Below, piece by piece: positions 1 to 8,519 of a stretch of 64,000 nucleotides of DNA (positions are counted from its first letter, which is position 1; each line of letters opens with the position of its first letter). The stretch is from Methylomonas sp. (GTDB lineage Bacteria; Pseudomonadota; Gammaproteobacteria; Methylococcales; Methylomonadaceae). The translations under genes were made by a program, and so were the position numbers. The notes under the pieces were generated by a model. That model did not search any database and had not been told where the DNA came from. It saw nothing but the letters and a program-made list of their open reading frames with translations. Location of the stretch: positions 37,638-101,637 of the forward strand of contig PERU01000011.1 in NCBI GenBank assembly GCA_002928965.1, written 5' to 3'.

Positions 1-10
1 TTTTATCATT

Positions 11-751
11 TTAAAGTCTCGATTTAGCAAACAACGCAGCGCCAACAATCCCGGCCTGATTCAAAAAAGCCGCTGGTTTAACCGGGGCGTCTATCGTTAG
101 ATGGTGCTTAAACTTATCGAATTTTTTGCTGGCGCCGCCACCCAGAATGATTAAATCCGGCCAGAACAGACTTTCCATCGTGGTCAGATACTGATTGAAA
201 CGACTGGCCCAGGCTTTCCAGCCAAGATCTTCTATCTTTCGGGTGGCATCTGAGGCAAAACGCTCGGCTATGAGCCCGTTTTCCAGATAGATATGGCCTA
301 ATTCCGTATTCGGCAATAATTTTCCGTCGGTAAAAATAGCGGTGCCTAAGCCAGTGCCAATCGTCACCAGCAACACAACGCCTGATTGTTCTGAGCCCTC
401 GCCAAAGTGCATTTCCGCCATGCCGGCAGCATCGGCATCATTAACGTTAAAACAGCTGCAATGGGTTGCTTCGGAAAACAAGGCGTCTATATCAGTGCCA
501 ATAAAGGTCTTGGCGATGTTTGAAGCGGTGCGAGCGATGCCATGCTGAATTGCGGCAGGGAAGCCGCAGCCAATCGGGCCTGTCCAGTTGAAATGCAATA
601 CCAATTGCGCCAACACGGCGGCAATCGCTTCCGGCGTCGCTGGTTGAGGGGTTTCAATTCTGTGCCGTTCCGAGATCAGTTTGCCTGTGAGCGTATCGAC
701 AATGGCTCCCTTAATACCTGACCCACCAATATCCACACCGAGAATTTGCAT
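11..751 (-). CDS. ppgK: Polyphosphate glucokinase (ROK family)
   Basis: This 246-residue protein probably phosphorylates glucose in the cytoplasm with inorganic polyphosphate (or ATP) as donor. The N-terminal phosphate loop [10 protein letters not shown] (about residues 7-16), the mid-protein VNDADAAG stretch and the second phosphate motif TIGTGLGTA are the signatures of ROK/actin-fold sugar kinases. The SGIKGA form of the first loop and the short length match polyphosphate glucokinases better than ROK repressors, and there is no DNA-binding domain. The gene is complete; what lies downstream is outside the window. A second polyphosphate-using enzyme lies at 15763. The donor preference is inferred from family resemblance, not shown by the sequence. 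Confidence 0.85.
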   Translation of the reverse strand: MQILGVDIGGSGIKGAIVDTLTGKLISERHRIETPQPATPEAIAAVLAQLVLHFNWTGPIGCGFPAAIQHGIARTASNIAKTFIGTDIDALFSEATHCSCFNVNDADAAGMAEMHFGEGSEQSGVVLLVTIGTGLGTAIFTDGKLLPNTELGHIYLENGLIAERFASDATRKIEDLGWKAWASRFNQYLTTMESLFWPDLIILGGGASKKFDKFKHHLTIDAPVKPAAFLNQAGIVGAALFAKSRL

Positions 752-872
752 ACCATGTCCTTAAAAATTATATGGAAGCTGCATTTTAGGCCAAGTTTCA
801 TCGAAAACCATGGCTTTCATGTTTTTTGCACATTTAGCGGTAATAATGCCTTGATAAATCCACGAGAAATCG

Positions 873-2324
873 ATGCATAAATCCATACGTTTTAAGTTAT
901 TTCTGACTTTTCTGCTGACGACCTTATTGGTGGTGGCAGGCATGCATCTGTTTATGCGCTGGTCATTGGATAAGGGCTTTAATGAATGGGTAGAATCCCG
1001 GCAAAGAGATCGGGTAGAGAACCTGCTGGATAACCTGTCTGCTGTGTACACCGATTCTGGCAACAGCTGGCAGCCGCTTGGCAGTAACAAACGACAATGG
1101 GTACAGTTACTACTGCAATCCGATAATCACCGACATAGACATCCGCAACCCTGGATGCGTTTTGCGCTAGCCGGGCCGACGAATCAGTGGCCACCAGAGC
1201 CGGCTGATTTCGAGGATAAACCCATGCGACGGCTGCTTCCACTGGAACTGCGCGCCATGTTATTAGCCGCAGATAAATCGATTGTCTTCGGTCGACAGGA
1301 GTTGCTGTCGAGATTGACACTATACCCGGTTCAGCAGTCGGATCAGGTTGTCGGTTATTTGGGCCTACTACCCGGTCGGCCCGATAATCAATCAGGAGAT
1401 CTGCGCTTTTTGCAACAACAGGCGCAAGCCTTTGGCTGGATTGCCTTGGTGATGGTCATGTTGTCCGCTGCACTGGCTTTGCTGCTGGCGTATATGCTGG
1501 GCAAGCCGATCAAGCGCATGACCGTCGCGGCGAAACAATTGGCTGTCGGCGATTATGCGGTACGCTTGCCGACAGACTCGAAGGATGAATTGGGACAGTT
1601 AGCCCGCGATTTCAATGACATGGCCGCTGCCCTGGAGCAAGCTGAGCAAAGCCGACGACGCTGGGTGGCGGATATTTCCCATGAACTACGCACGCCGCTA
1701 TCGGTATTGCGGGGCGAACTGGAAGCCTTACAGGATGGCATACGGCCCATGGTGCCGGCTGCGGTGGATTCTTTATTGACTGATGTCATGCGTCTGAATC
1801 GGTTAGTGGATGATTTATACCAGCTGGCGCTGTCCGATCAGGGGGCTTTAACCTATCGAAAGACCTTGATCGATCCGGTTGCTGTGTTAAAAGCCGATCT
1901 GGCTGCCTTTCAAGCTGAGTTTGCCGCAAAGTCGATAGCTATCGAGTGGCTCGATCAGACTCAGCTGATAGTCAGTCTGCATGGCGATGCCGATCGGTTA
2001 TCGCAATTGTTTCGTAATCTATTAAAAAATAGCCTCAAATACACCGATGCCGGCGGACGGATGAAAATCATCGTATCAACCACAGCAAACACTTTGTTGA
2101 TCACACTGGCCGATAGCGCGCCCGGGGTTGCAGTCGCCGAACAGGAAAAACTATTCGAGCGGTTTTATCGGCTGGATAGTTCGCGCAGCAGGCATCACGG
2201 TGGAGCGGGTTTGGGCCTGTCGATTTGCCGGAATATCGTGGCTGCGCATCAGGGGCAAATCTCGGCGCAATCCTCTGAATTGGGCGGGCTGGCCATACTC
2301 ATCGAATTACCATTGCGCGCATGA
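873..2324 (+). CDS. baeS: Envelope-stress sensor histidine kinase BaeS
   Basis: A 483-residue inner-membrane histidine kinase. It has a first membrane segment at about residues 8-28, a periplasmic sensor region, a second segment at about 188-210, a HAMP linker, a HisKA domain with SHELRTPL (phosphorylatable His270), and a C-terminal HATPase with N-box FRNLLKNSLKY and G-box GGAGLGLS. In known systems BaeS senses envelope damage and toxic compounds and phosphorylates BaeR. The stop codon overlaps the start of the response regulator at 2321, so the two are translationally coupled. The Spy-like gene that follows fits the Bae regulon. Assignment to BaeS rather than another OmpR-linked kinase rests mainly on the very BaeR-like partner. 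Confidence 0.88.
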   Translation: MHKSIRFKLFLTFLLTTLLVVAGMHLFMRWSLDKGFNEWVESRQRDRVENLLDNLSAVYTDSGNSWQPLGSNKRQWVQLLLQSDNHRHRHPQPWMRFALAGPTNQWPPEPADFEDKPMRRLLPLELRAMLLAADKSIVFGRQELLSRLTLYPVQQSDQVVGYLGLLPGRPDNQSGDLRFLQQQAQAFGWIALVMVMLSAALALLLAYMLGKPIKRMTVAAKQLAVGDYAVRLPTDSKDELGQLARDFNDMAAALEQAEQSRRRWVADISHELRTPLSVLRGELEALQDGIRPMVPAAVDSLLTDVMRLNRLVDDLYQLALSDQGALTYRKTLIDPVAVLKADLAAFQAEFAAKSIAIEWLDQTQLIVSLHGDADRLSQLFRNLLKNSLKYTDAGGRMKIIVSTTANTLLITLADSAPGVAVAEQEKLFERFYRLDSSRSRHHGGAGLGLSICRNIVAAHQGQISAQSSELGGLAILIELPLRA

Positions 2325-3025
2325 TCATGAACGATATTCATCATATATTGATTGTCGAAGATGAAGAAAAATTAGCCCAACTGGCGGCGGATTATTTGCT
2401 GAATGCGGGATTTTCTACCGATATTTTAAGCGAGGGCGATGCCGTGGTGGCTTGGGTCAAACAGCAGTCGCCAGATTTGATTTTGCTGGATTTGATGCTG
2501 CCCGGTCGAGACGGTTTGACCCTCTGTCGAGACATTCGCAGCTTTAGCTCGGTGCCTATCATCATGGTTACCGCCCGCGTCGAAGAAATCGATCGTCTGC
2601 TTGGCTTGGAAATGGGCGCTGATGATTATATGTGTAAACCCTATAGCCCCAGAGAAATGGTGGCGCGGGTCAAAGCGGTATTGCGTCGTTTACAGCCACA
2701 GGCCAGTCAAACCCTAGATACGGACAACATCAGTCTGGATGCCGATCGTTTTCGGGTATTGGCTGCCGGTCGCGAAATCGAATTGACTGCAGTGGAATTT
2801 TTATTGCTGCAAACCTTGCACCGTCGGCCCGGCCATATCTTTTCCCGCTCGACGCTGATGGATCTGATGTATCAGGATCAGCGCATTGTTTCTGACCGCA
2901 CCATTGACAGCCACATTAAAAAACTCCGCCGCAAATTGCACGAGCTCTTGCCTAATTATGAACTGATCCATTCAGTGTATGGCGCAGGTTATCGCTTCGA
3001 GCCGTTGCCAAATACCCCAGCTTAA
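2321..3025 (+). CDS. baeR: Response regulator BaeR (OmpR family)
   Basis: A 234-residue response regulator with a receiver domain and a winged-helix DNA-binding domain (about residues 135-230). The phosphoacceptor is Asp57 in LLDLMLPGRDGLTL, followed by the conserved Thr in MVTARVEEID and Lys in MCKPYSPRE. The RVEEIDRLLGLEMGADDYMCKPYS type of sequence is characteristic of BaeR. The start overlaps the end of baeS by four bases; a second in-frame ATG two codons later (2327) could also be used. Its likely targets include efflux and periplasmic chaperone genes, such as the Spy-like gene 115 bases downstream. Confidence 0.9.
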   Translation: MIMNDIHHILIVEDEEKLAQLAADYLLNAGFSTDILSEGDAVVAWVKQQSPDLILLDLMLPGRDGLTLCRDIRSFSSVPIIMVTARVEEIDRLLGLEMGADDYMCKPYSPREMVARVKAVLRRLQPQASQTLDTDNISLDADRFRVLAAGREIELTAVEFLLLQTLHRRPGHIFSRSTLMDLMYQDQRIVSDRTIDSHIKKLRRKLHELLPNYELIHSVYGAGYRFEPLPNTPA

Positions 3026-3140
3026 ATTTGCACAATCTTTCCTCAATTGCTCCGCAATGTTTGCGCTTTTCATCGGTAAAGTAGACTCTGAAAACGGCAC
3101 CAAACCGTTTGGCAATCCCTACATTTATTAAGAGAACGTC

Positions 3141-3491
3141 ATGAACAGAAAAATCGCAATTATCGCCCTGGCCTTAACCATGCCTTTAACAGTAGCCGCA
3201 TTTCCTGGTAGCCCAAATGGCGGACATGAAGGCAATCCGGCAGAAAGGGTCGAGCATCTGGCTAAAAAACTGGATTTGACTGCCGAGCAAAAAACGCAAT
3301 TGGAACAGGTGTTCAAAGAGCAGCATGACAAACGCGAGGCATTGCAGGCTGAAACCCATCAACGTTTACAGTCGGTTTTAAATCCTGAGCAGTTCGCCAA
3401 GTTTGAAGAAATGAAAAAACAACGTCATGAAAAATGGCAAAAACGCCATGCAGACAGAAAGCATCGCGACGACCAAATGAAAGCACAGTAA
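3141..3491 (+). CDS. Spy/CpxP-family periplasmic chaperone
   Basis: A 116-residue protein with a cleavable signal peptide (MNRKIAIIALALTMPLTVAA) and a charged, helical mature part. It carries two LTxxQ-type motifs, LTAEQ and the variant LNPEQ, the hallmark of the Spy/CpxP/Zra family of ATP-independent periplasmic chaperones and stress sensors. The Lys/His/Arg-rich tail (KRHADRKHRDD) could also bind metal, as in ZraP, but that is speculation. It lies directly downstream of baeSR in the same direction, matching control of spy by BaeR in enterobacteria. I did not find a convincing BaeR box in the 115-base gap, so it may be read through from baeSR. Confidence 0.8.
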   Translation: MNRKIAIIALALTMPLTVAAFPGSPNGGHEGNPAERVEHLAKKLDLTAEQKTQLEQVFKEQHDKREALQAETHQRLQSVLNPEQFAKFEEMKKQRHEKWQKRHADRKHRDDQMKAQ

Positions 3492-3558
3492 TCCCTGAAG
3501 AAACATTCACGGATTGATAATGCGGCCAGGGATGGCGAGTATGCCTCCAATGGGATGG

Positions 3559-3855
3559 TTAATCCGGTAGCTTGAGGATTTCGATACAATTGCCGGCCGG
3601 ATCGTTGATATACACCGATGCGGTGCCGTCCCGATGGGTTTTCAAGGGTCCAAAACGTTCGGCATGCTCACTAACAATCGCAAAATGCGGCGGATGCTGA
3701 TCAGGTAAAACCAATGCCAGCGCCACATTGGCGAATTGAATCAGCGCCCAGGTTTCATCTTCATACACCACTTTGACGTCATATTGGTTTTTGTACCAAG
3801 CCAGCGTTGAAGGTAAATCGGACACCTGAATCGCAATATGATGAATAGTATCCAT
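3559..3855 (-). CDS. VOC-superfamily protein (glyoxalase/bleomycin-resistance fold)
   Basis: A 98-residue single-domain protein of the vicinal oxygen chelate fold. It opens with the typical strand IHHIAIQVSDLPSTLAWYK and closes with the metal-ligand strand NDPAGNCIEILKL. His-5, His-6 and the Glu near the C-terminus are candidate metal ligands. Its length suits a half-site that dimerises to complete the fold. A purine-rich AGAGGCGG precedes the start on the minus strand. The substrate is unknown; these proteins range from glyoxalases to dioxygenases and resistance proteins. It is convergent with the Spy-like gene and not obviously in an operon. Confidence 0.75.
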   Translation of the reverse strand: MDTIHHIAIQVSDLPSTLAWYKNQYDVKVVYEDETWALIQFANVALALVLPDQHPPHFAIVSEHAERFGPLKTHRDGTASVYINDPAGNCIEILKLPD

Positions 3856-3899
3856 GTGTGATACCGCCTCTTTCGTTACAAATTATAAAGATCAATCAA

Positions 3900-4060
3900 T
3901 TAAGTCAAAACCGTCATCTCGGTAGGGATTGCCGAGATCCAAGCGCTATGGACGGCGGGCGGACGAACACCCCTTTGGCCTGGATTCGCTTCGCGGCATT
4001 TGGTTCCGGTAATCTGCCGGAAACACGTTGTTGCTGAAACAGCTTTGGATAATGTATACC
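3900..4060. repeat. Palindromic repeat remnants (GTCATCTCGG type)
   Basis: The gap between the VOC gene and the FHA fusion (3856-4300) begins with short inverted-repeat units. One reads GTCATCTCGGTAGGGATTGC followed by CGAGAT, in which ATCTCGG pairs imperfectly with GCCGAGAT. A second has TTCCGG/CCGGAA arms near 4003-4022. The first unit shares its GTCATCTCGG core with the long inverted repeat at 63778-63840, so this is probably a dispersed REP-like family. Open frames across it have no recognisable protein character. Confidence 0.5.
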
Positions 4061-4124
4061 CTTTGCCGGCACAACAATAGCGGTAATTTTGCCTGCTTTT
4101 TCGAAATTGACTGCTATCGACAGA

Positions 4125-4152
4125 CAAAAAAAATCCGGCTTTTGGCCGGATT
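4125..4152 (-). terminator. Intrinsic terminator on the minus strand
   Basis: An eight-base-pair stem (AATCCGGC at 4132-4139 with GCCGGATT at 4145-4152) has a five-base loop. On the minus strand it is followed by an uninterrupted run of U. It would end a minus-strand transcript starting somewhere in 4160-4300, where I recognise no protein gene. A small RNA divergent from the FHA-transglycosylase gene is one explanation. Confidence 0.6.
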
Positions 4153-4219
4153 GGGAGGAAGAAATATTTAACGCTGGCAATAGGTTAACAACAATGAATT
4201 GATCGTGAAATGTGGTCGA

Positions 4220-4233
4220 TTGTCGCGCGACAA
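4220..4233. promoter_or_regulatory. Perfect 14-bp palindrome TTGTCGCGCGACAA
   Basis: A perfect palindrome lies 68 bases upstream of the FHA-transglycosylase start and between the two possible divergent transcripts. It is a plausible operator for a dimeric regulator. I do not recognise it as the site of a named regulator. Confidence 0.35.
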
Positions 4234-4300
4234 GTTGACGCACGTTTGTTAAGCTGAGCACGAAGCATCAACAGCCCGATTGTTGGCTATCATTAAGCAC

Positions 4301-5959
4301 ATGAATGATGATCAAACCAGAATAAAACCATCGCTGGGTTCTAATTCGAATCTTGACGATGATAAAACTGTATTGGCGCTGCCAAAGCATGCCGCATTGC
4401 ATGTGGAATTATTGAATGCCCAAGGCCAGCTGCTCGGTCAATTCAGCTTTTCCGGGCGATTCAGCGCGGGTCGATCGCCGGAAAATAGCATTGTGATTGC
4501 GCATGACGTGGTCAGTCGCAATCACCTGGAAATCAAGCCGGAACCGGCTGGCTGGTGTTTATACAACCTTAATAGCACCAATGGCGTGTTTATCGATGGC
4601 CGGGCAATCAGCCATGAAGTGCTGCATTTTCCGGTGATGATTGCACTTGGCGTGGCCGGTTTTTATTTGAGGATTGATAGTCAACAATCCGATGTCACCA
4701 AGATTGTCATACCGCAACAATCGCCCCAACCGCAAACCCCGCCTGAACCAACTACACCTCGACGCAACGTGTCAGAGGCCGAAATTGAACAACGGCTATT
4801 GGCTGCCGAAGACACGCCGGATATGGGCGATTACACATTGATGGCGCGGCAGGTGATTCATAAAGACCGCATCAAACGCAGCAAAAGTTATAAAAAAGTC
4901 ATCTGGATCTTAGCCGGGATATGTTGCTTGGCGATAGCTTTAGGTGCCTATCAACAAATCGCTTTGCAAAATACCCAGAAACTGGCCATTGATATGTTTT
5001 ATGACATTAAATCTTTGGAAGTAAATTTATCGCAGGCTGATATTAAATTGGAAGAAAGCGCTGCAATGCTTGAAAGCACCTTGCAAACGATTAATAGCGA
5101 GAAACTGAGAGTATCTCAAGAGCAGTTAAAGCTGCAGCAGGAAAAAATTGCCGCTGAACGCCAACACATGCGTGAAGAACGGGAACGTTTGGCGAAAATG
5201 AAAGCCAAATATCGGCAGTATGTTGAAGAAGCCAATAGTCTGCGTCTGCGGTTTCCAACCCGTGAAGAATATGAAAAGGAATTAATAGCCAAAGTGGCGC
5301 GTGAATTGGGTGAAAGCGAATTGGAATTGCCTGAAGACTTTATTGCCGAAGTACATAGATATATTCAATATTGGCAAAACACACCCAGACTGCAAAATGC
5401 CATCGCTATGCTGGAACAAAACAATATGTTGACGCCGGTGATTGCTACCCTGGAAAAATACGGCCTGCCTTTATATTTTATTTATCTGCCTTTACAGGAA
5501 AGTAATTACGATACCAAGGCCATAGGCCCTGAGACCCGGTTTGGTATAGCCAAAGGTGCCTGGCAGTTATTAGCCGGTACAGCTGAGCAATACGGCGTTA
5601 AACCGGGTCCTTTAGCCGCAGTGCGGGAATATGATGAACAGGATGGCCGTTTTGATTTTGCCCAAGCCACGCAAGCCGGCGTTAAATACCTGCGGCAGAT
5701 ATACAGCACGGAGGCTCAGGCATCCGGCCTACTAGTGATGGCCAGCTACAATTATGGCGATAATCGGGTTAAGAATATGATCAAACAAATGCCGGATAAT
5801 CCGCGCGACAGAAATTTCTGGATGTTCCTGCAAAATTACCAATTACCCACAGAAACCCGCGATTATGTGTTTTATATCTTTTCTGCGGCGGTAATTGGCG
5901 AAGATCCGCAGCATTTTGGTTTTAAATTTAATCCGCCTTTGTTCAAGGCAAAATCTTAA
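4301..5959 (+). CDS. FHA domain-transmembrane-lytic transglycosylase fusion
   Basis: This 552-residue protein combines three parts. An N-terminal forkhead-associated domain (about residues 35-115; GRSPENSIV, SRNHLEI and NSTNGVFIDG) would bind phosphothreonine in the cytoplasm. A single membrane segment (about 199-220) is followed by a long coiled coil (about 235-320). A C-terminal SLT domain (about 385-520) has catalytic Glu400 in LPLQESNYD and would cleave peptidoglycan in the periplasm. I chose ATG 4301 because the seven codons upstream begin with a weak TTG and have no better ribosome site. This would be a membrane-spanning link between phosphothreonine signalling and wall remodelling. It stands alone, with a palindrome upstream. 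Confidence 0.8.
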   Translation: MNDDQTRIKPSLGSNSNLDDDKTVLALPKHAALHVELLNAQGQLLGQFSFSGRFSAGRSPENSIVIAHDVVSRNHLEIKPEPAGWCLYNLNSTNGVFIDGRAISHEVLHFPVMIALGVAGFYLRIDSQQSDVTKIVIPQQSPQPQTPPEPTTPRRNVSEAEIEQRLLAAEDTPDMGDYTLMARQVIHKDRIKRSKSYKKVIWILAGICCLAIALGAYQQIALQNTQKLAIDMFYDIKSLEVNLSQADIKLEESAAMLESTLQTINSEKLRVSQEQLKLQQEKIAAERQHMREERERLAKMKAKYRQYVEEANSLRLRFPTREEYEKELIAKVARELGESELELPEDFIAEVHRYIQYWQNTPRLQNAIAMLEQNNMLTPVIATLEKYGLPLYFIYLPLQESNYDTKAIGPETRFGIAKGAWQLLAGTAEQYGVKPGPLAAVREYDEQDGRFDFAQATQAGVKYLRQIYSTEAQASGLLVMASYNYGDNRVKNMIKQMPDNPRDRNFWMFLQNYQLPTETRDYVFYIFSAAVIGEDPQHFGFKFNPPLFKAKS

Positions 5960-6049
5960 TCGGCCTCAGCCGTCATCAATAACCAAATTGACTTTTGACC
6001 TTTACTGGTAAGCTTTAAGACTGTTTTCACTGAATTTCAAGGGCTGATC

Positions 6050-6577
6050 ATGTCGACCGTTTTACGTGCCATTTTATTCACGTTTGCCCTGCTATGGGCT
6101 GGAATGCTGCAAGCAGAGACTATGCAAATTGGTCAGAAAGCCCCTTTGTTTGAATTGCAGGCTTATGACGGCAGCGTCATGCGCTTGCTAGATCGCCAGC
6201 AGCAAGGTTGGACGGTGTTATATTTTTATCCCAAAGCCGGTACGCCGGGCTGCACCACTCAGGCTTGCGCTTTTCGAGATGCCATAAAAACTATTCGCGA
6301 TCAGCATGCCGAGGTTTATGGCATCAGCACGGATGATTTGAAGGCTTTGCAGGATTTTCATACTAAACACAGACTATCATTCAGTTTGTTATCGGATGCA
6401 GACGCCAAGGTTACCGATAGTTACGGTGTGAAAATGCCGGTGATTAAAATGGCCAAACGTTGGACCTTTATCATCGATCCTGAACTGGTCATACGCCAGA
6501 TCGATGACGACGTTGATCCTGCCCTTGATGCTGATCGAGTAGCCAAGAGTTTGCAAAAATTGCAGGCTGCCAAATAG
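6050..6577 (+). CDS. Periplasmic peroxiredoxin (PrxQ/Bcp type)
   Basis: A 175-residue thiol peroxidase with an N-terminal signal peptide (cleavage near AEA/ETM, about residue 22). The peroxidatic Cys68 lies in AGTPGCTTQAC and the resolving Cys73 is five residues later, the atypical two-cysteine arrangement of the PrxQ/Bcp group. It should reduce peroxides using thioredoxin-like donors. Most Bcp proteins are cytoplasmic, so the signal peptide indicates export to the periplasm, where a dedicated reductant would be needed. The next gene starts within 25 bases, so they may be co-transcribed, though no functional link is evident. Confidence 0.85.
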   Translation: MSTVLRAILFTFALLWAGMLQAETMQIGQKAPLFELQAYDGSVMRLLDRQQQGWTVLYFYPKAGTPGCTTQACAFRDAIKTIRDQHAEVYGISTDDLKALQDFHTKHRLSFSLLSDADAKVTDSYGVKMPVIKMAKRWTFIIDPELVIRQIDDDVDPALDADRVAKSLQKLQAAK

Positions 6578-6601
6578 CCTTTGTTTAACGAGCGAGATTT
6601 G

Positions 6602-8104
6602 ATGCCTCAGCCAACGCCAATGAACGACCCGGCATTTCAGTATTTTCTGAATACACCGCTGCCACAAATATTCACTGACCATCTGGCCACAGACCCGCAA
6701 GCCAAACTGCTGGAATTGTTCAAACGCTGCAGTTCACAAGTGCCAGCCTATCGGCATTTTCTGGAACATCTCCAAATCAGCCCTGGGCAAATTTCTGATT
6801 TTGCTGCATTTTCCAGTCTACCCCTGACCAGCAAAGCCAATTACATGCAGGTTTATCCGTTGCCGGAACGCTGCCTGGGCGGCAGTCTGTTGGGTGCTGA
6901 TCGGGTGGCGGTATCATCTGGGTCCACTGGCCTGCCAACCTTCTGGCCGCGTTCTGTTGCCTATGAACTGGATGTAGCCGTTCGGTTTGAGCAGGTATTT
7001 TTGGACAGCTTCGCTGCTGATCAAAAAAGCACTTTGGCTATTGTCTGCTTTGCACTGGGCAACTGGGTGGGCGGCTTGTTTACCACTTCGTGCTGCTGGC
7101 ATCTGGCTGCCAAGGGCTATCCGCTGATGGTCGCCACGCCCGGTAACAACAAAGCCGAGATTTTTCGGGTGGTACGTGAATTAGCCCCGCATTTTGAGCA
7201 AACCGTACTACTGGGATACCCACCCTTTGTGAAGGATGTAATTGATGCGGGTGCTGCTGAAGGCATAGCCTGGGCGAGTTTCAAACCCAAACTGGTGTTT
7301 GCCGGTGAAGTATTCAGCGAAGAGTGGAGAACGCTGCTAGGGGAGCGCATTGGTTCAGACAACCCCTGTTACGATTCGGCATCACTCTACGGCACCGCCG
7401 ACGGCGGCGTGTTGGGTAACGAAACGCCGTTAAGTATCGCCATTCGCCGCTGGTTGGCGAATCAGCCTGAAGCCGCCCGAGCGTTGTTTGGCGAATCCCG
7501 CTTGCCAACCTTGGTGCAATACGATCCCTGCAGTCGGTTTTTTGAAATGCATGACAACACGCTGGTGGTTTCTGCTGAAAACACCGTGCCGCTGATGCGC
7601 TATCACATTGCTGACAAAGGCGGAGTATTGACCTTTGCCGAAATGTGGCATTTCCTTGCTGAGCATGGCATCCGCTCGCCTAGCGATTTGGGTTTACCTG
7701 CAGATTTTCAATCCCGCCAGTTGCCATTCGTGTATGTGTTCGGTCGCGCCGATTTCACTATTTCTTATTACGGTGCCAATATCTTCCCAGAAAATATCGC
7801 AGTGGGATTGGAACAGTCTGACATCATGGGTTTGGTAACAGGTAAATTTGTATTGCAGGCATTGGAATCCCAAGATGGCAACAAGACATTGCATGTGGTG
7901 GTGGAATTACTGCCGAATGTAAAGCCAAATGGGCAATTAACTGAGATCATCGCCTTATCAATCAAAACCCAGTTACTGCGCTTGAACAGTGAATTTGCCA
8001 ACTACACACCTATCGATAGGCAACAGCCTCAGATCACATTGCACCCTTTTGCTGACCCGGATTTTTTTCCCGTCGGCGTCAAACATCGCTATACCCGTCG
8101 CTGA
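6602..8104 (+). CDS. PaaK-like adenylate-forming acyl-CoA ligase
   Basis: A protein of about 500 residues in the phenylacetate-CoA ligase branch of adenylate-forming enzymes. These activate a carboxylate with ATP and usually pass it to CoA. The phosphate-binding loop is SSGSTGLPTFWPRS, the substrate-pocket motif is SLYGTADGG, and the hinge region is FGRADFTISYYGANIFPENI. I chose ATG 6602 (preceded by a GAGCGAG purine tract) over the TTG 21 bases upstream; ATG 6620 is also possible. No phenylacetate pathway gene lies nearby, so the substrate is unknown. It follows the peroxiredoxin closely and is followed by about 300 bases with FNR-type sites. Confidence 0.75.
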   Translation: MPQPTPMNDPAFQYFLNTPLPQIFTDHLATDPQAKLLELFKRCSSQVPAYRHFLEHLQISPGQISDFAAFSSLPLTSKANYMQVYPLPERCLGGSLLGADRVAVSSGSTGLPTFWPRSVAYELDVAVRFEQVFLDSFAADQKSTLAIVCFALGNWVGGLFTTSCCWHLAAKGYPLMVATPGNNKAEIFRVVRELAPHFEQTVLLGYPPFVKDVIDAGAAEGIAWASFKPKLVFAGEVFSEEWRTLLGERIGSDNPCYDSASLYGTADGGVLGNETPLSIAIRRWLANQPEAARALFGESRLPTLVQYDPCSRFFEMHDNTLVVSAENTVPLMRYHIADKGGVLTFAEMWHFLAEHGIRSPSDLGLPADFQSRQLPFVYVFGRADFTISYYGANIFPENIAVGLEQSDIMGLVTGKFVLQALESQDGNKTLHVVVELLPNVKPNGQLTEIIALSIKTQLLRLNSEFANYTPIDRQQPQITLHPFADPDFFPVGVKHRYTRR

Positions 8105-8259
8105 AAAACAGCAGCCGTGACTTTTTTAACCCGACCCCGTTGACCACCGACATTGCGCTCGGGCAATTTATCGAAACCGATTGCGACATACCATTAGAAG
8201 AAATAAGGACGATCGGCGTTTAAGAACGGATTAAGAATTGCAGGCTGAATCGTAAAAAA

Positions 8260-8273
8260 TTGATCCAGATCAA
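8260..8273. promoter_or_regulatory. FNR/Anr-type box, upstream copy
   Basis: TTGATCCAGATCAA matches the FNR consensus TTGAT-N4-ATCAA at every defined position and sits in a longer AAAATTGATC/GATCAATTTT palindrome. It lies about 130 bases upstream of the lipoprotein start at 8400 and downstream of the ligase stop. It would be a site for an oxygen-sensing iron-sulfur regulator of the FNR/Anr family. Confidence 0.7.
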
Positions 8274-8333
8274 TTTTAGTACACCGATAAATGCAATGAT
8301 GACCAAAAGCCGCTCAGGCTTTTGAACTCTGCC

Positions 8334-8347
8334 TTGATATTTATCAA
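8334..8347. promoter_or_regulatory. FNR/Anr-type box, downstream copy
   Basis: TTGATATTTATCAA is a second perfect TTGAT-N4-ATCAA match, 74 bases from the first and 53 bases before the lipoprotein start. A further TTGAT...ATCAA pair with a six-base spacer follows at 8352-8367. Between the two boxes an AAAAGCC/GGCTTTT hairpin (8305-8323) could act as an attenuator. The arrangement suggests oxygen control of the small downstream gene. Confidence 0.65.
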
Positions 8348-8399
8348 CTTATTGATAAATAAATCAACAGAGCAATTTAATCCTCTAATCGAGAAAATT

Positions 8400-8519
8400 A
8401 TGAAAAAAATCAGCCAAATTTTATTGATCATGCTTGCCGTAACTACTATCGCGGCTTGCGGTGAACAAGGTGTTGGCCCAAGCAAGCCGAAACCGGAAGC
8501 GGCTAAAACTGCTGAATAA
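8400..8519 (+). CDS. Small lipoprotein (39 residues)
   Basis: This short gene encodes a lipoprotein signal peptide (MKKISQILLIMLAVTTIAAC, lipid-modified Cys20) and a mature part of only 20 residues, rich in Pro, Lys and Ala (PSKPKPEAAKTAE). The frame can be extended upstream, but the AT-rich leader has no ribosome site, and ATG 8400 with GAGAAAA before it gives an ideal lipobox position. The function is not recognised; entericidin-like and LptM-like micro-lipoproteins are loose comparisons. Two perfect FNR-type boxes upstream suggest control by oxygen, and a stem-loop at 8533-8568 follows the stop. Confidence 0.65.
   Translation: MKKISQILLIMLAVTTIAACGEQGVGPSKPKPEAAKTAE

Noticed and set aside
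3914..4261. A 115-codon minus-strand frame between the VOC gene and the FHA fusion
   Set aside because: It runs through an intrinsic terminator hairpin and repeat sequence, and the product has no protein-like pattern; a small RNA is a better explanation.
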